From Zeugodacus cucurbitae (lineage: Eukaryota; Arthropoda; Insecta; Diptera; Tephritidae), in contig NC_071667.1 of the NCBI RefSeq assembly GCF_028554725.1, positions 56,847,501 to 56,911,500 of the forward strand: a stretch of DNA of 64,000 bases, in the 5' to 3' direction. Below, piece by piece: positions 36,024-47,652 of the stretch (position 1 is its first letter; each line of letters opens with the position of its first letter). The notes beneath the pieces were generated by a model. The model did no database searches and was not told where the DNA came from. It was given only the letters and a program-made list of their open reading frames with translations. The translations under genes and the position numbers were made by a program.

Positions 36024-39000
36024 ATGGCGTCTGATACATTAAAAAAAATACGTGCATGGCTGGGCTTCGCTCTCTTAACGTTATTTACACCGATCATTCT
36101 CTTCATTTCGGTGTTGATATATTTCTACGATAATTATGTGAGAAGTAGAGTGTGCAAAAATATTGCCGGCGAAGTGGCTGTGGTAAATATTTTATTGAAA
36201 GTTTACTATATATTTAGACATTTGAACAATAATAACGAATTCTATAAAATCACTCAAATCATTTTTGACAAAAATATCGGTTTTACACTACAGATCACAT
36301 TATTGACACCTGACAAATTGATTACAAAGCTTCAAATTCAAATTGATTACAAAGTGATTACAAAGCTTCACTAGGGCGTAGGTCAAGTTTTGTCTAGAAA
36401 ATACAACTTAGTGGCTTATCTTCATAAATGTTTATTTTTAGAGTAATTAATCAACAACTTTGTTTTACGAATTATTTGCGCGTTTAAATCATATAGACAT
36501 GTCAATTTCTTTGATTAATTGCACATATAATGTAATATAATTGTTGTTGGTGATTGCGTCCATGTAATTCTTGTGAGTATTAATTCAGTTGTGATTAGTC
36601 AATTGAGTATTTATATTGTAATTAAATCAAAGGCTAATTATGTCATTTAGTCTCACTTTTATATAAGCCAGTTGCTGAATAAGTGCATAAGAAATCTAAC
36701 TTACATAATTTTGATACCAATACAATACAATTAACTAATTAGTTTCAATAATGCGCAAATTATTTTTTAAAGGGCTATGTGAAAGCAAATAAATTTGTTA
36801 GCATTTTCTATTATAAGTTGAAAATGTCTTAAAATATATTTAAATGTATAAGCTTGAGCAAACCATTAATTGAAAACTTATCTTAAGCTCATCTTATCTT
36901 AAATAGTTCATTAAATTTGGTACCATGGTAGCTCTCTAAAAGTTATCTGCAAGCATATAAGCAAATATCCATTTTTAGATTTCGCTCTGAGCTTTGCATT
37001 ATCAAAATTGAACAAAACAAAAAATCAAATAACAAAATAAGCATACAATAACAACATGCTATATACCATTATATGCAGCTACTAGCTAATCGCTAGCTAT
37101 AATCAGTTATGCATTTTCAAATTTACAAAATTTTTAAAATTGTTGCTATACTTGTTATCTGCTAGCGGTTCAATATCAACTTCCATATACGGAAGAATAA
37201 TTCAATGGTTTTCGCGGTCAGTCTTATGCATTCATTTATTTCAGCAAAGCAATCAAGATGGCAATGCACCAATTACAAAGCTTTTTTTCAATCTACTGAC
37301 AAATATAGACATAGCTTAATGGGTGTATGGACTGATCCATTAACATTACGTGATTATATACCAATACCAATTTTGTCAGAAGATTCAAGTTGATGAATTT
37401 GCTTTCATGTTTTCAATAGAGATCAATCATTAAGGAAAACAGTCCGTCTTACAGATTTATATTTATAATTGTTTATATTCCAATTTGCAGTTTAATAAAA
37501 TGTCTTCTTAAATATGGCAAGTATTTGTTAAGTGAAAGGTAAAGTCCAACCACCTTTATTTTGTTGAAAAGCTGACAATGGGACATGAATTGCAATTTTT
37601 CTGTGGATCCCACCCTTTCCTTCCCCCTTTTTCGTTAGTTATCCTACAAAATCGAAATATTTGGCTTCGTATTTCGAAATTTAGTTGATTGAAATCATCA
37701 TTATTAAATATACATAGTATGTAAGTTACGAAAAACTTACTTTTTTACTTATGACCCGATCTCTCGAAACAAATAGGTTTGGTCCAATACCCAGACGAGT
37801 GTTGTTCACTATTCTTTATTATAAAGAAATTTATAAACCACAAAACGAAATATTATGATATGAATAATTACGTTAAGGATCGAAAGTATTTTATTCAAGG
37901 TTATAACAAAACTCTTCACAAAAAAAAATTTACATAAAAATTAGAAATTGTAAATAACTCAAATTCACTGATTTTTATTGTGTCACTTTTAATGACAGTT
38001 TCAGTGTAACCCCTCATTTGCTTTGTAAATTATTTTTGAATCCCGATCGATGAATCGATTTTTGGTTCATTGATTACACAGTCACACAAAATAAATGTTC
38101 CAAAATTCAAAATTACGGATCCAATACTTTTTGAAAAATTCGTCGGAATTGCTTGAAACCTGTTACTCGGGTGTTCTCGGGTATCTGGTTATGTGATCTG
38201 TGACCCCTAAAATCCCCAAGAAGCGAGTTTCAAGCGAATCCGATGAATTTAAAAATATTGCTGTCAACCATATGGGTTTTCTGTGGTTGATCTGCTAGGA
38301 GTTAAATGGACCACGGATTCGGATTCAGCGACCTCAAAAACATATGGAGTACATAGGTCACAACGAACTTTTTGTTGTGGCTGTGTTATCTCAAAACAAT
38401 TGACAATTGCAATCAAACCTATGAAACGGTTTTCATTTAATTTTAAGAGTAAATTATGATTTGCGGTGAAACAATGCCACTGTTGAAATTAGAGCTTCTT
38501 GTAATTTGAATTACAGTTTTTTTGTCATTGATTTTGACAAAATGTGAAACACTTATAAGTAAGTAAAATCTTACTTCAGTTTTTGTATAATATTTAACCC
38601 ACAAATTATAAATATGTAAACTGATAGTATCGAAGTGGTCTGCTAGCACAATTGCTGAACATTCTAGATAAAATAAATAAGAGATTGTATCGCTTCAAAA
38701 TCTGTCCTAACTCTCTTTGAGCTTTTCAAATTTATTATTCATTATTTGTCGAAGTTAACGGATAAACATATAATCTTTTCTCCAAATCTAATCAAGGTCA
38801 CCGGTGCAGCAGGTGGTCTCGGAAAATGTATAGCTGCCGAATTAGCCGCTAAGGGATGTCATGTCGCTATATGTGATATCAATTTCGATTTGGCCGTGGC
38901 GACAGCAAAGGAAATCGCCGATAGATATGGCGTCAAGGCAAAAGCCTATAAGGTGAGTGCGTTGAGACCTCAATTCAAACAATTCAATTAGGTTAATAAT

Positions 39001-39860
39001 GTCTCTTATAATAGGTGGACGTCACTAATTACGATGAGATCGTGGAGCTCAATGAGAAACTAACCACCGAAATTGGGGCTGCCACTATACTCGTGAATAA
39101 TGCAGGGTTGCTGTTACATTCAGATCAACTGAATCCCACAGTGGAAGAAATTGAGTTGATGGTTAAAGTCAATTACTTGTCACATTATCTAGTAAATTGA
39201 AGAATTATATATAATTTAATAGCTTCTAAAATCATATGCATTCTTCTCTAGACAAATCGCGTGTTTCTGCCAAATATGAAAAAAGCCAAACGGGGCCATA
39301 TTGTGGCTATTAGCTCAGTGTCTGGTAATTTTTATTCACAAAAAATAGCTTCAGAACTAATTACGAAATATCTTTTCTCAATCCTATACAGGTCTAGTCC
39401 TGCTGCCACTAGCTGAGCCATATTGCAGTGCCAAAACCGCTGTGCGCACCCTAATGCGTGTCTTGCGCGCCGAGCTGCGTCTAAACAATATTACGGGCAT
39501 TGGCGTGACCACAGTGTTTCCCTCATTTCTAAAAACTCACTCCAAAGTGGAAAAATTAGCTCGAGATAGCGGTTATGCCGAAATTTATCCATTGTTGAAT
39601 GGTGAAGAGGTGGCGCGAAGGACTGTGCGCGGTATGCTGCGTGGTGAAGTGGAAATCGCGATGCCAGAATTCTTTATGTTCGGCTATCGTTTTATGACGT
39701 AAGTATAGTTATGAAAGTATAGGTATAGTGTTAGTTGTTATAGTTTCTTCATTCAAATTACAGTATTTTGCCGTCATGTGTACAGGATTTTTTGGCTTCT
39801 TCACCATCATTTGCTAAATCTACTTACTTACGTACAGTGGCAGCAATAAAAACAAATTAA
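36024..39860 (+). CDS. SDR16C-like short-chain dehydrogenase, gene 3
   Basis: Exons: 36024-36182, 38797-38952, 39015-39191, 39252-39324, 39392-39698, 39764-39860 (322 aa). The start is the ATG of MASDTLKKIRAW. The anchor helix is residues 12-34. TGAAGGLG (55-62), NNAG (133-136), Asn158, Ser186 in ISSVSG and YCSAK (Tyr199, Lys203) are all present, so it should be catalytically competent. Intron 2 differs from that of gene 4 by one base in about 60, pointing to very recent duplication or gene conversion between genes 3 and 4. Intron 1 (2.6 kb) carries the conserved block at 37020-37260 and a second gene-4-like stretch at 37500-37610. Substrate unknown. Confidence 0.88.
37020..37260 (+). promoter_or_regulatory. 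Conserved intron-1 block, SDR gene 3 copy
   Basis: Near-identical over long stretches to 42080-42345 in gene 4 (AGCTACTAGCTAATCGCTA, TTATCTGCTAGCGGTTCA, CAACTTCCATATACGGAAGA), more distantly to 32580-32830 in gene 2. Regulatory role is inference. Confidence 0.35.
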
Positions 39861-40118
39861 ATTTTTTTTCTTATTTTATATAGTGATAGTAAATTTCTCA
39901 AAATAAAGAGTTTAGTATAAACATTGTAGACCAGTGGTGGTCAACCAATTGCTAGTTATTTCCCTTTGGCTCACAAGAATATCGTGGTGATTGAATATTC
40001 GATTACGTTCAGATGTTATTGTTGTTTTTATAATTTTTTGTTTGTTTAATGACTTCTTAGTCATATTTATTTCTCGTTACCGACTGCCAATAAGGATTCA
40101 ACTAAGTCTTTGATTGCG

Positions 40119-40273
40119 AAATTTAATTATGTGGCACATTTCTGGGTGATTTAAAAAAAAACGCTTTAGAATTAAATCAGAACCTATTTCATACATATTT
40201 ACTGTTTCTTCCAGACAAATCATGCATGGAATGTACAAAGAATGGACATATTGCGGCTATAAGCTCTGAAGCC
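40119..40273 (+). pseudogene. SDR relic: end of exon 3, intron 3 and exon 4
   Basis: AATTATGTGGCACATTTCTG followed by GGTGA reproduces the end of exon 3 (NY.xHFW) and its donor. A normal-sized intron follows, then TTCTTCCAGACAAATC and a shortened exon 4 in which the FLENMK codons are scrambled and partly deleted, leaving AAGAATGGACATATTGCGGC. It is closest to the exon 3/4 junction of gene 1 and gene 6. No matching exon 5 or 6 follows. Remnant of a lost array member. Confidence 0.7.
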
Positions 40274-40989
40274 GATTCGAGTATTTTTATTTTTTTAATT
40301 TATAACCTAATTTGAGTAAAAATGGTCCTCATGTTCGATATCTGGGACTTAGATTGGATCAAAATTGTCATAATTTTGATTGAAATATTTTTTCCGATAT
40401 CAACATTGGTGATTGTGATTGTGAAAAAATTTGATAGATTTTAATGAAAAGTAGGCGATATGATTGTTTTAAGATATTTCAAACTGCAACCTAAGAATAT
40501 CAAGATAATTTTGTGTAAAAAACTTGCTACAAACAACAATAAAAACTCCTTCGAAGTCTGCCGACAAAAAGAAGTCATCCAACCGTTTCATACATATTCA
40601 TAAATATTAACGAGTATAGATTTGGTTGATATAGCTATCTTTGATTAGATACAAAACTTGATTACACTCGCTCACCGATTATATACCGGAACTGACTTTG
40701 CAGTTTATTCTAAAACAATATAAATAATTGCAGTGAAGATGAAAAAATATTTCATTAACTTCTATAATTATTTAATTGTATCTTCAATGGCCTTAGTCAT
40801 ATTCGTGAAATGCTGATCAAAAGAATCACTCGTGCAATTCAAGAAATGCTACTTTTCTGCGATCAAGTCAATTCGCAAGCTCAGTATACTTTCAGCGGTT
40901 GCGGTGATCACAACGGTTTTCTTCATTATTCGTTGCCGAAATTATTCTTTGATAACAAATACTTAAAAAAGTTTGAAATCTTAATAACA
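40274..40989. other. Intergenic upstream of SDR gene 4
   Basis: No gene. CATACATATTCATAAATATTAA near 40588 recurs upstream of gene 3 (35757). From about 40740 the sequence aligns with the upstream blocks of genes 5 and 6, including TCAGTATACTTTCAGCGG near 40878, a possible initiator region about 110 bases before the ATG at 40990. Confidence 0.45.
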
Positions 40990-43900
40990 ATGACATCTGA
41001 TACATTTAAAAAAATACGCGCCTGGCTGGCCGTCGCGCTCTTAACGTTATTGATGCCGACCATTCTCTTCTTTTCGGTGTTGATATATTTCTACGATAGT
41101 TATGTGAGAAGTAGAGTGTGCAAAAGCATTGCCGGCGACGTGGCTGTGGTAATTATTTGGTTGAAAGTGTAATATATACTCAAGTAAAATCTGAAATTTA
41201 GACAAAAATAACAAATAAATTCTATAAAATTACCGAAATTTTACGGAAATATCGAACTAATTAACTACAAAGTGATTGCAAAGCTGCAATCGAACGTGAA
41301 AAAAGTATATAAACCGACATAGTCGTCTATCCACATAAATGTTTTTTATAATAATTAATCTATAAATATGTTTATCGAATTATTTCCGCGTTTATTTCAT
41401 ATAAATATGCCAATTTCTTTGATTAAGTGCACGTATAATTTAATATAATTGTTGTTGCTGATTGCTTCCACGTAATGTTAATAACAATAATTAAATATTA
41501 ATTGAAAAATTGAACAAATGTATAAAGTTCACTTACGATCTTCTAAACGTCTAGGTGAACCACTTAAGTGACATTCCTGTGAATATTAATTAAGTTGTAA
41601 TTAGTTAATTGAGTATTGTAATTATACATTAGTGCAAGGCTAATTATGTCATTTAGACTCACTTTTACATAAGCCAGATGATAAATAAGTTGCAAAAGAA
41701 ACCTAACTTTTTCAATCTTTATATTGTGCTAGAATAAATTCAATCATCTTCAATAACGTGCCAATAAACTGATTGAAAGTACTGTGTGAAAAGCATATAA
41801 ACTGGTTAGAGTTTTGTGTTAGTGTTATTGCATTTACTGTTATTTGCCCTAATTGGTTAATAATTGAGAACAACAACAATAGTTGAGTAACAAAAAAAAA
41901 ATATGGGTTGAATTGAGAGATCGGCGCAAATAGCGATCAAAATTATGTCATTTCTGTCGAACCGAAAATTCTCATATATTTTCGTCAGCTCTCCAAAAGT
42001 TATCTGCAAGCATATAAACAAATGATACATATGTTATTAGCTTTCTCTCCGACTTTTGCGTTATCAAAATTGAGCAAAGCATAACAAACAACAATACCAA
42101 ATATCAAAATAAACATACAATAAAAGCATGCTATCTATAATGATATGCAGCTACTAGCTAATCGCTAACTTTATTCAGTTATGCGCTTTATTTTTGACAA
42201 AACCTTTAAAGTTGTTGCTATACTGGTTATCTGCTAGCGGTTCATTATCAACTTCCATATACGGAAGAGTAATCCAATGGCTTTCAAAATTTTCGCGGTC
42301 AATGTTATGCATTCATTTATTTTTGCAAAGCTATTATTTCAATTTGACAAAGCCTCATTTGCAAATTTTTTTTTTTTGATATACTGACAAATATAGACAT
42401 AGCTTAATTGGTTTATGGACTGATCCATTAATAATACGTGATTGCATACCAATTTTGTCGGTAGCTTTAACTTCACAGATTTGCTTTAACGTTTTCAATA
42501 GCGATTAATCATGAAGGCAAACAGTACGTCCGACAGATTTATATTTATAATTGTTTATATTCCAATTTGCAATTTAATAGCATTTCATCTCAAATATGAC
42601 AAGTATTTGTTAAGTGAAAGGTAAAGTCCAACCACCTTTGCTTTATTGAAAAGCTGACAATGGGAAATGAATTGCTATTTATGAGTAACCACAAGATTAA
42701 TTTTTGAGTTATCGATAATCGAATTATTTTCTGAATATTGAATCCAACAAATTTTTTCGTAATAAAGTAAACAGAAATGGTTGAAACTGAGTCACTGTAG
42801 CCCTATGCTCCTTGCGGAAGTAACAGGACTAATATAATATATAAAGTAAAAAAACCGCTTCGTCCCTTTTTTGAAGTTAGTCTTTGATATTTTAACAAAT
42901 TTGTTTGTCCAATACATAGCCGAGAGTTGTAAATTGTTATTAAAAAGTATGGATCTAACCACAATACAAAATAATGTCAAATAAATCGTTACGTTAAGAA
43001 TCGAATGTGTTTTATTCTCGGTTATCGCAAAACTCTCCACAAAAACAATTTAAAATACAATATAAGAAATAAAAAAATTTAACATTTTAGTCATTTTTAA
43101 TGACAGTTTCTAATATTCTAATATTTTCCTTCAAATCAAATTAAGGTCACCGGTGCAGCAGGTGGTCTGGGTAAATGTATCGCTACAGAATTGGCCGCTA
43201 AAGGATGTCATGTCGCTATATGTGATATCAATTACGATTTGGCTGTGACGACAGCGAAGGAAATCGCCGATAGATATGGCGTCAAGACAAAAGCCTATAA
43301 GGTGAGTGCGTTGAGAGCTCAATTCAAACAATTCAATTAGGTTAATAATGTCTCTTATAATAGGTGGACGTCACTAAATACGACGAGATTGTGGAACTCA
43401 ATGAGAAACTAACCAACGACATTGGCGCCGCCACTATACTCGTGAATAACGCCGGGTTGCTATTACATTCAGATCAACTGAATCCCACAGTGCCAGAAAT
43501 TGAGTTGATGGTTAAAGTCAATTACTTGTCACACTTCCTGGTAAATTATATATAATTTAATATCTTCATAAATCATATGCATGCTTTTCTAGACAAATCG
43601 CGTGTTTCTGCCAAATATGAAGCAGGCCAAGCGGGGCCATATTGTGGCCATTAGCTCTGTAGCTGGTAATTGTTAATAGTTAGTAAAAAATAGTTTAAGA
43701 ACTAATTATGAAATATATTTCCTCAATCCCACACAGGTCTAGTCACGCTGCCACTAGCTGAGCCATATTGCAGTGCCAAAACCGCTGTGCGCACCCTAAT
43801 GCGTGTCTTGCGCGCCGAGCTGCGTCTAAACAATATTACGGGCATTGGCGTGACCACAGTGTTTCCCTCATTTCTGAAAACTCACTCCAAAGTGGAAAAA

Positions 43901-44205
43901 TTAGCTCGAGATAGCGGTTATGCTGCAATGTATCCGTTGTTGAAGGGTGAAGAGGTGGCGCGAAGAACTGTGCTTGGTATGCTGCGCGGTGAAGTGGAGA
44001 TCGCGATGCCGGGATTCTTTATGATCCTCTATCGTTTTATAACGTAAGTATAATGATGGAAATATAGATATAGAGTTAGTATATAAAGTTTCTTCATTAA
44101 AATTACAGTATTTTGCCGTCGTGTGTCCAAGATTGGTTGGCTTTCTGTCCATCATTTGCCAAATCTACTTACTTACGCGCATTGGCAGCAATAAAAAAAC
44201 ATTAG
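40990..44205 (+). CDS. SDR16C-like short-chain dehydrogenase, gene 4
   Basis: Exons: 40990-41148, 43146-43301, 43364-43540, 43593-43665, 43737-44043, 44109-44205 (322 aa). I use the ATG at 40990 (MTSDTFKKIRAW), matching all paralogues, although the frame stays open upstream to an ATG at 40810. Features: anchor helix (residues 12-34), TGAAGGLG (55-62), NNAG (133-136), Asn158, Ser186 in ISSVAG, YCSAK (Tyr199, Lys203). It is almost identical to gene 3 in intron 2 and most of exon 5, and to gene 5 in the exon 3/intron 3 junction. Intron 1 is 2.0 kb and holds the block at 42080-42345. Catalytically intact as read. Confidence 0.88.
42080..42345 (+). promoter_or_regulatory. Conserved intron-1 block, SDR gene 4 copy
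   Basis: Third copy of the intronic block (see 37020-37260). A further near-identical stretch, AAGTATTTGTTAAGTGAAAG and following, is at 42600-42675 and in gene 3 at 37518-37590. Confidence 0.35.
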
Positions 44206-45080
44206 AATTTTGTGTATTATTTTATTTCAACAACTAAATATTTTAAAACTGACGACGAAAATAACTTTAGCTGGTATTTCTTAGAAAGAAATTTAAATAT
44301 CTGAATTAAGTCTGAATATATATTTTTATCATAAAATAAAGCATAAAATTGTCAGTTAATCTTGCTTTGTATCCTCAATATTCATAAAATCAACCCAACT
44401 AACACAAATCATCATATATGGAAAACGATGCCGAAATCGATGTAAATTGGCTGATTATGTTTACCAGCAAGCAAGTGAATAAGTCTGGCCACAATGTAAA
44501 TAAATTCCGGAAATCAGGGTTAAATCACGCAAAACGCCCGAAAAAGTGTTGGAAAACGCAGCAAAAACAACAGTTATTTAATCTTTTAACATCTAGCCAA
44601 TCAAACCGCAATGCTAAGATTACCACTCCTTAACTCCCGGTTGAGTCTATAACGTAAATAACATAACTCTGATTTTTTAAAGAAGTGTGGGAAAACGACA
44701 CTTCATTTTGAATTTGAATTTTTGAACAGTGACCAAAAATATACGAAAATCACTTGTTAACCACCACTTGATAAATCTGGTATCCGTATATCCATTACAT
44801 GCATAAACAAATATTACTCGATATCTAGCAGTTACTTTTTGACTTTGGAGTAGATAAACTTAAGGGTTTTCACGTTAACATAAAGTAATTTAGTGTCAGT
44901 AATTAATGGATCTGGGGTTCTTTTAGCACTCCTAAATAAATAAAAATAAGTCTTCGAATAATGAGAAATTACTTTTTTTTTTACTTTTGACTCAATCTCT
45001 CGAATTTGGTTTGGTCCAATGCCCAACCGAGTGTTATACATTGTAATTGCAGTGAACATTAAAAAATATTTGATTGGCTA
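44206..45080. other. Intergenic between SDR genes 4 and 5
   Basis: No gene recognised; the 71-codon frame at 44418-44633 has no domain and no paralogue in the other intergenic gaps. Confidence 0.35.
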
Positions 45081-45089
45081 CCCTCTATA

Positions 45090-45319
45090 ACATTTTCACT
45101 GTATTTTCACTGTTCTCAGTCATTCGAAAGCTTCGTGGAATGCTGATCAAAACGTTCACTCGAGCAATTGAAGTAAAGCTACCTTTCTATGATCAGGTCC
45201 ACACGCATGATCAGTATACTTTCAGCATCAATACTGTTCAGAACAGGTTTTTTCATAACTCACAGCTCAAATTATCCTTTAATAACAAATATCTAAAGAA
45301 ATCAGAAATCTTATTAACA
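45090..45319 (+). promoter_or_regulatory. Conserved upstream block of SDR gene 5
   Basis: Almost identical to 48310-48545 upstream of gene 6 and recognisable before genes 2, 3 and 4. Shared words: CATTCGAAAGCTTCGTGGAA, GAAGTAAAGCTACCTTTCTA and GATCAGTATACTTTCAGC. The last, about 107 bases before the ATG (A of TCAGTA at 45213), is a candidate initiator; AGAAC at +28 is a four-of-five match to the DPE. No TATA box at -30. Confidence 0.4.
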
Positions 45320-47652
45320 ATGACGTCTGATACATTTAAAAAAAATCGCGCCTGGCTGTTGGTCGCTCTCTTAACGTTATTGATGCCGACCATTCTCTTC
45401 ATTTCGGTGTTGATATATTTCTACGATAATTATGTGCGAAATAGAGTGTGCAAGAATATTGCCGGCGACGTGGCTGTGGTAATTATTTTATTGAAAGTTT
45501 AATATATACTCAAGTAAAATCTGAAATTTAGACAATAATAACAAATAAATTCTATAAAATTACCGAAATTTTAAGTAAATATCGAACTAATTAACTGCAA
45601 AGTGATTACAAAGCTGCAATTGAACGTGAAAAAGTATATAAACCGAAATAGTCATCTATCCACATAAATATTTTTATAATAAATAATCTATAAATATCTT
45701 TATCGAATTATCTTCGCAGAAAAGCATATAGAGTTGTAAATTTCATTGATTAATAGCACGTAAATTTAAAATAATTGTTTTTGAAGACCAATATTTCTTC
45801 CATGTAATGTTAAATTCATTATTTTAATGGCAATTGGAATGTTCGAAAAATATTCAAGGTTCACTTCCGACCTTTTAAACGACCAATTTAACCGCTTAAG
45901 CGACATATCTATGTGGCTGTGAATACTAATTGAGTTCGCAATTAGTTAATTGAGTATTGAAATTGTACATTAGTGAAATGCTAACTATGTCAATTAGTTA
46001 ATCTTTACCAGATGATGAAAAAGTTGCAAATAAAATCTAACACCAACAAATTAATTCAAACTATTTGAAGTTTAATGCCTTTACTAATTTAGTCAATTAG
46101 CACATTATCTTCAATTATGCGCCAATTAACCAAAATTAAAGAACCGCGTGAAAGCATATAAATTTGTTTAAATTTTCCGTTATTATCAGGACTGTAAACC
46201 ACCAGAAAAATCTAGTGGGCTTTATGCCAATTATATGGGTCGAATTGTGTGCTATCTTAATAACATTAAATAAATAATTTGCGAGAGTATAAAATGTTCG
46301 CTTAAAAGCGAAGTTATGTTGTCACGCACGTGGTCGCTCGCCCTACAACCAATTAGTGTCACTTACAATTTTCACGCAATGTTATATGTCTCGACGTGAT
46401 TTATAGTTTTTCCGCCTTTTTAAAAGAAATAATTTAAATTTCGCTAACTATCTAACAATCTCACTAACTTGGTATAATCCTCTCCTACGAATCGATTTAA
46501 GGTCACCGGTGCAGCAGGTGGTCTGGGTAAATGTATAGTTTTTCCGCCTTTTTAAAAGAAATAATTTAAATTTCGCTAACTATTTAACAATCTCACTAAC
46601 TTGGTATAATCCTCTCCTACGAATCGATTTAAGGTCACCGGTGCAGCAGGTGGTCTGGGTAAATGTATCGCTGCAGAATTGGCCGCTAAGGGATGTCATG
46701 TCGCTGTATGTGATATCAATTTCGATTTGGCCGTGACGACATCAAAGGAAATTGCCAATAAATATGGTGTCAAGTCAAAAGCCTATAAAGTAGGTGCATT
46801 GAAAGCTCAATCCAAACAATTCAATTTGGTTACTGATGCAATCTCTCATAATAGGTAGATGTCACTAAATACGACGAGATTGTGGAACTCAATGAGAAAC
46901 TAACCCACGACATTGGCGCCGCTACTATACTCGTGAATAATGCAGGGTTGCTGACACATACAGACCAGTTAAATCCCACAGTTCCAGAAATTGAGTTGAT
47001 GGTTAAAGTCAATTACTTGTCACACTTCCTGGTAAATTATATATAATTTAAAATCTTCATAAATCATAAGCATTCTACTCTAGACAAATCGCGTGTTTTT
47101 ACCAAATATGAAGCAAGCCAAGCGGGGCCATATTGTGGCTATTTGCTCAATAACTGGTAATTCTTACAACAAGAGTGCTAACCAGCTCAGCTAATTACAA
47201 AATATCTTTCCTTAGGTTTACTCACGGTGACACGATCAGAGCCTTACTGTAGTGCAAAGACCGCTGTACGCACCCTCATGCGTGTATTGCGCGCCGAGCT
47301 GAGGCTATATGGTATTACAGGTATTGGCGTGACCACAGTATATCCGCCATTTCTGACAACTCATGCCGGTATGGTAAAGAATGTCCGCAATAGTGGTTAT
47401 GCCAAATTGTATCCGTTGTTAAAGGGTGAAAAGATGGCGCAAAGAATTGTGCATGGTATGTTGCGTGGAGAAGTGGAGATCGGGGTGCCCGGATTCGTTA
47501 TGATCGTCTATCGTTTTATAGCGTAAGTATAATTATGCAAATATTGACTTAGATGAAATCTCGACTTGTTTCTTCATTAAAATTATAGAATTTTGCCGTC
47601 AATTGTACAGGATGGGTTTGCTCACGCACTTGCAGCATTAAAAAACTATTAA
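45320..47652 (+). CDS. SDR16C-like short-chain dehydrogenase, gene 5 (shortened C-terminus)
   Basis: Exons: 45320-45478, 46634-46789, 46855-47031, 47084-47156, 47216-47522, 47589-47652 (311 aa). TGAAGGLG, NNAG, Asn158, Ser186 in ICSITG and YCSAK (Tyr199, Lys203) are present. Oddities: (1) exon 2 and its acceptor are preceded by a 132-bp tandem duplicate (46402-46533 against 46534-46665) that carries a second acceptor and the first 12 codons of exon 2. Splicing to that upstream acceptor would reach a TAA after 17 codons. (2) The exon 2 donor is GTAGGT. (3) Exon 6 lacks about 33 nt found in genes 2-4 and 6, ending VQDGFAHALAALKNY. Probably functional if the downstream acceptor is used. Sister of gene 6 at its 5' end. 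Confidence 0.8.
46321..46375 (+). promoter_or_regulatory. GC-rich CACGTGG block in SDR gene 5 intron 1
   Basis: TCACGCACGTGGTCGCTCG is followed by CCCTACAACCAATT. It recurs twice in gene 6 intron 1 (49825, 49981). It contains a CACGTG E-box overlapping a GCGTG core (minus strand). The function is unknown. Confidence 0.35.
46402..46665 (+). repeat. 132-bp tandem duplication over the intron 1/exon 2 junction
   Basis: TATAGTTTTTCCGCC begins at 46402 and again at 46534. GGTCACCGGTGCAGCAGGTG occurs at 46501 and 46633. The unit covers 100 bases of intron 1, the acceptor and about 32 bases of exon 2, with a short TAT microhomology at the junction. The two copies differ at very few bases, so the event is recent. 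Confidence 0.9.

Noticed and set aside
37520..42640. GGTAAAGTCCA in introns of SDR genes 3 and 4 as an HNF4 site
   Set aside because: Only one half-site (AAGTCCA) matches; the upstream half-site does not fit a DR1.
44418..44633. 71-codon open frame after SDR gene 4
   Set aside because: It has no paralogue at the equivalent position of other array members, no domain and no promoter or intron signals.
45115..45150. Possible heat-shock element in TTCGAAAGCTTCGTGGAA upstream of SDR genes
   Set aside because: Each GAA/TTC unit is one base out of the required five-base spacing.
45074..45319. In-frame extension of the SDR ORF upstream of the ATG in genes 4, 5 and 6 (about 60 extra codons from MLIK)
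   Set aside because: The extension is interrupted by a stop in gene 2 and lost in gene 3, and the differences between genes 5 and 6 that I read in it are all amino-acid changing, so it behaves like 5' UTR. The shared MTSD/MASD start is preferred.
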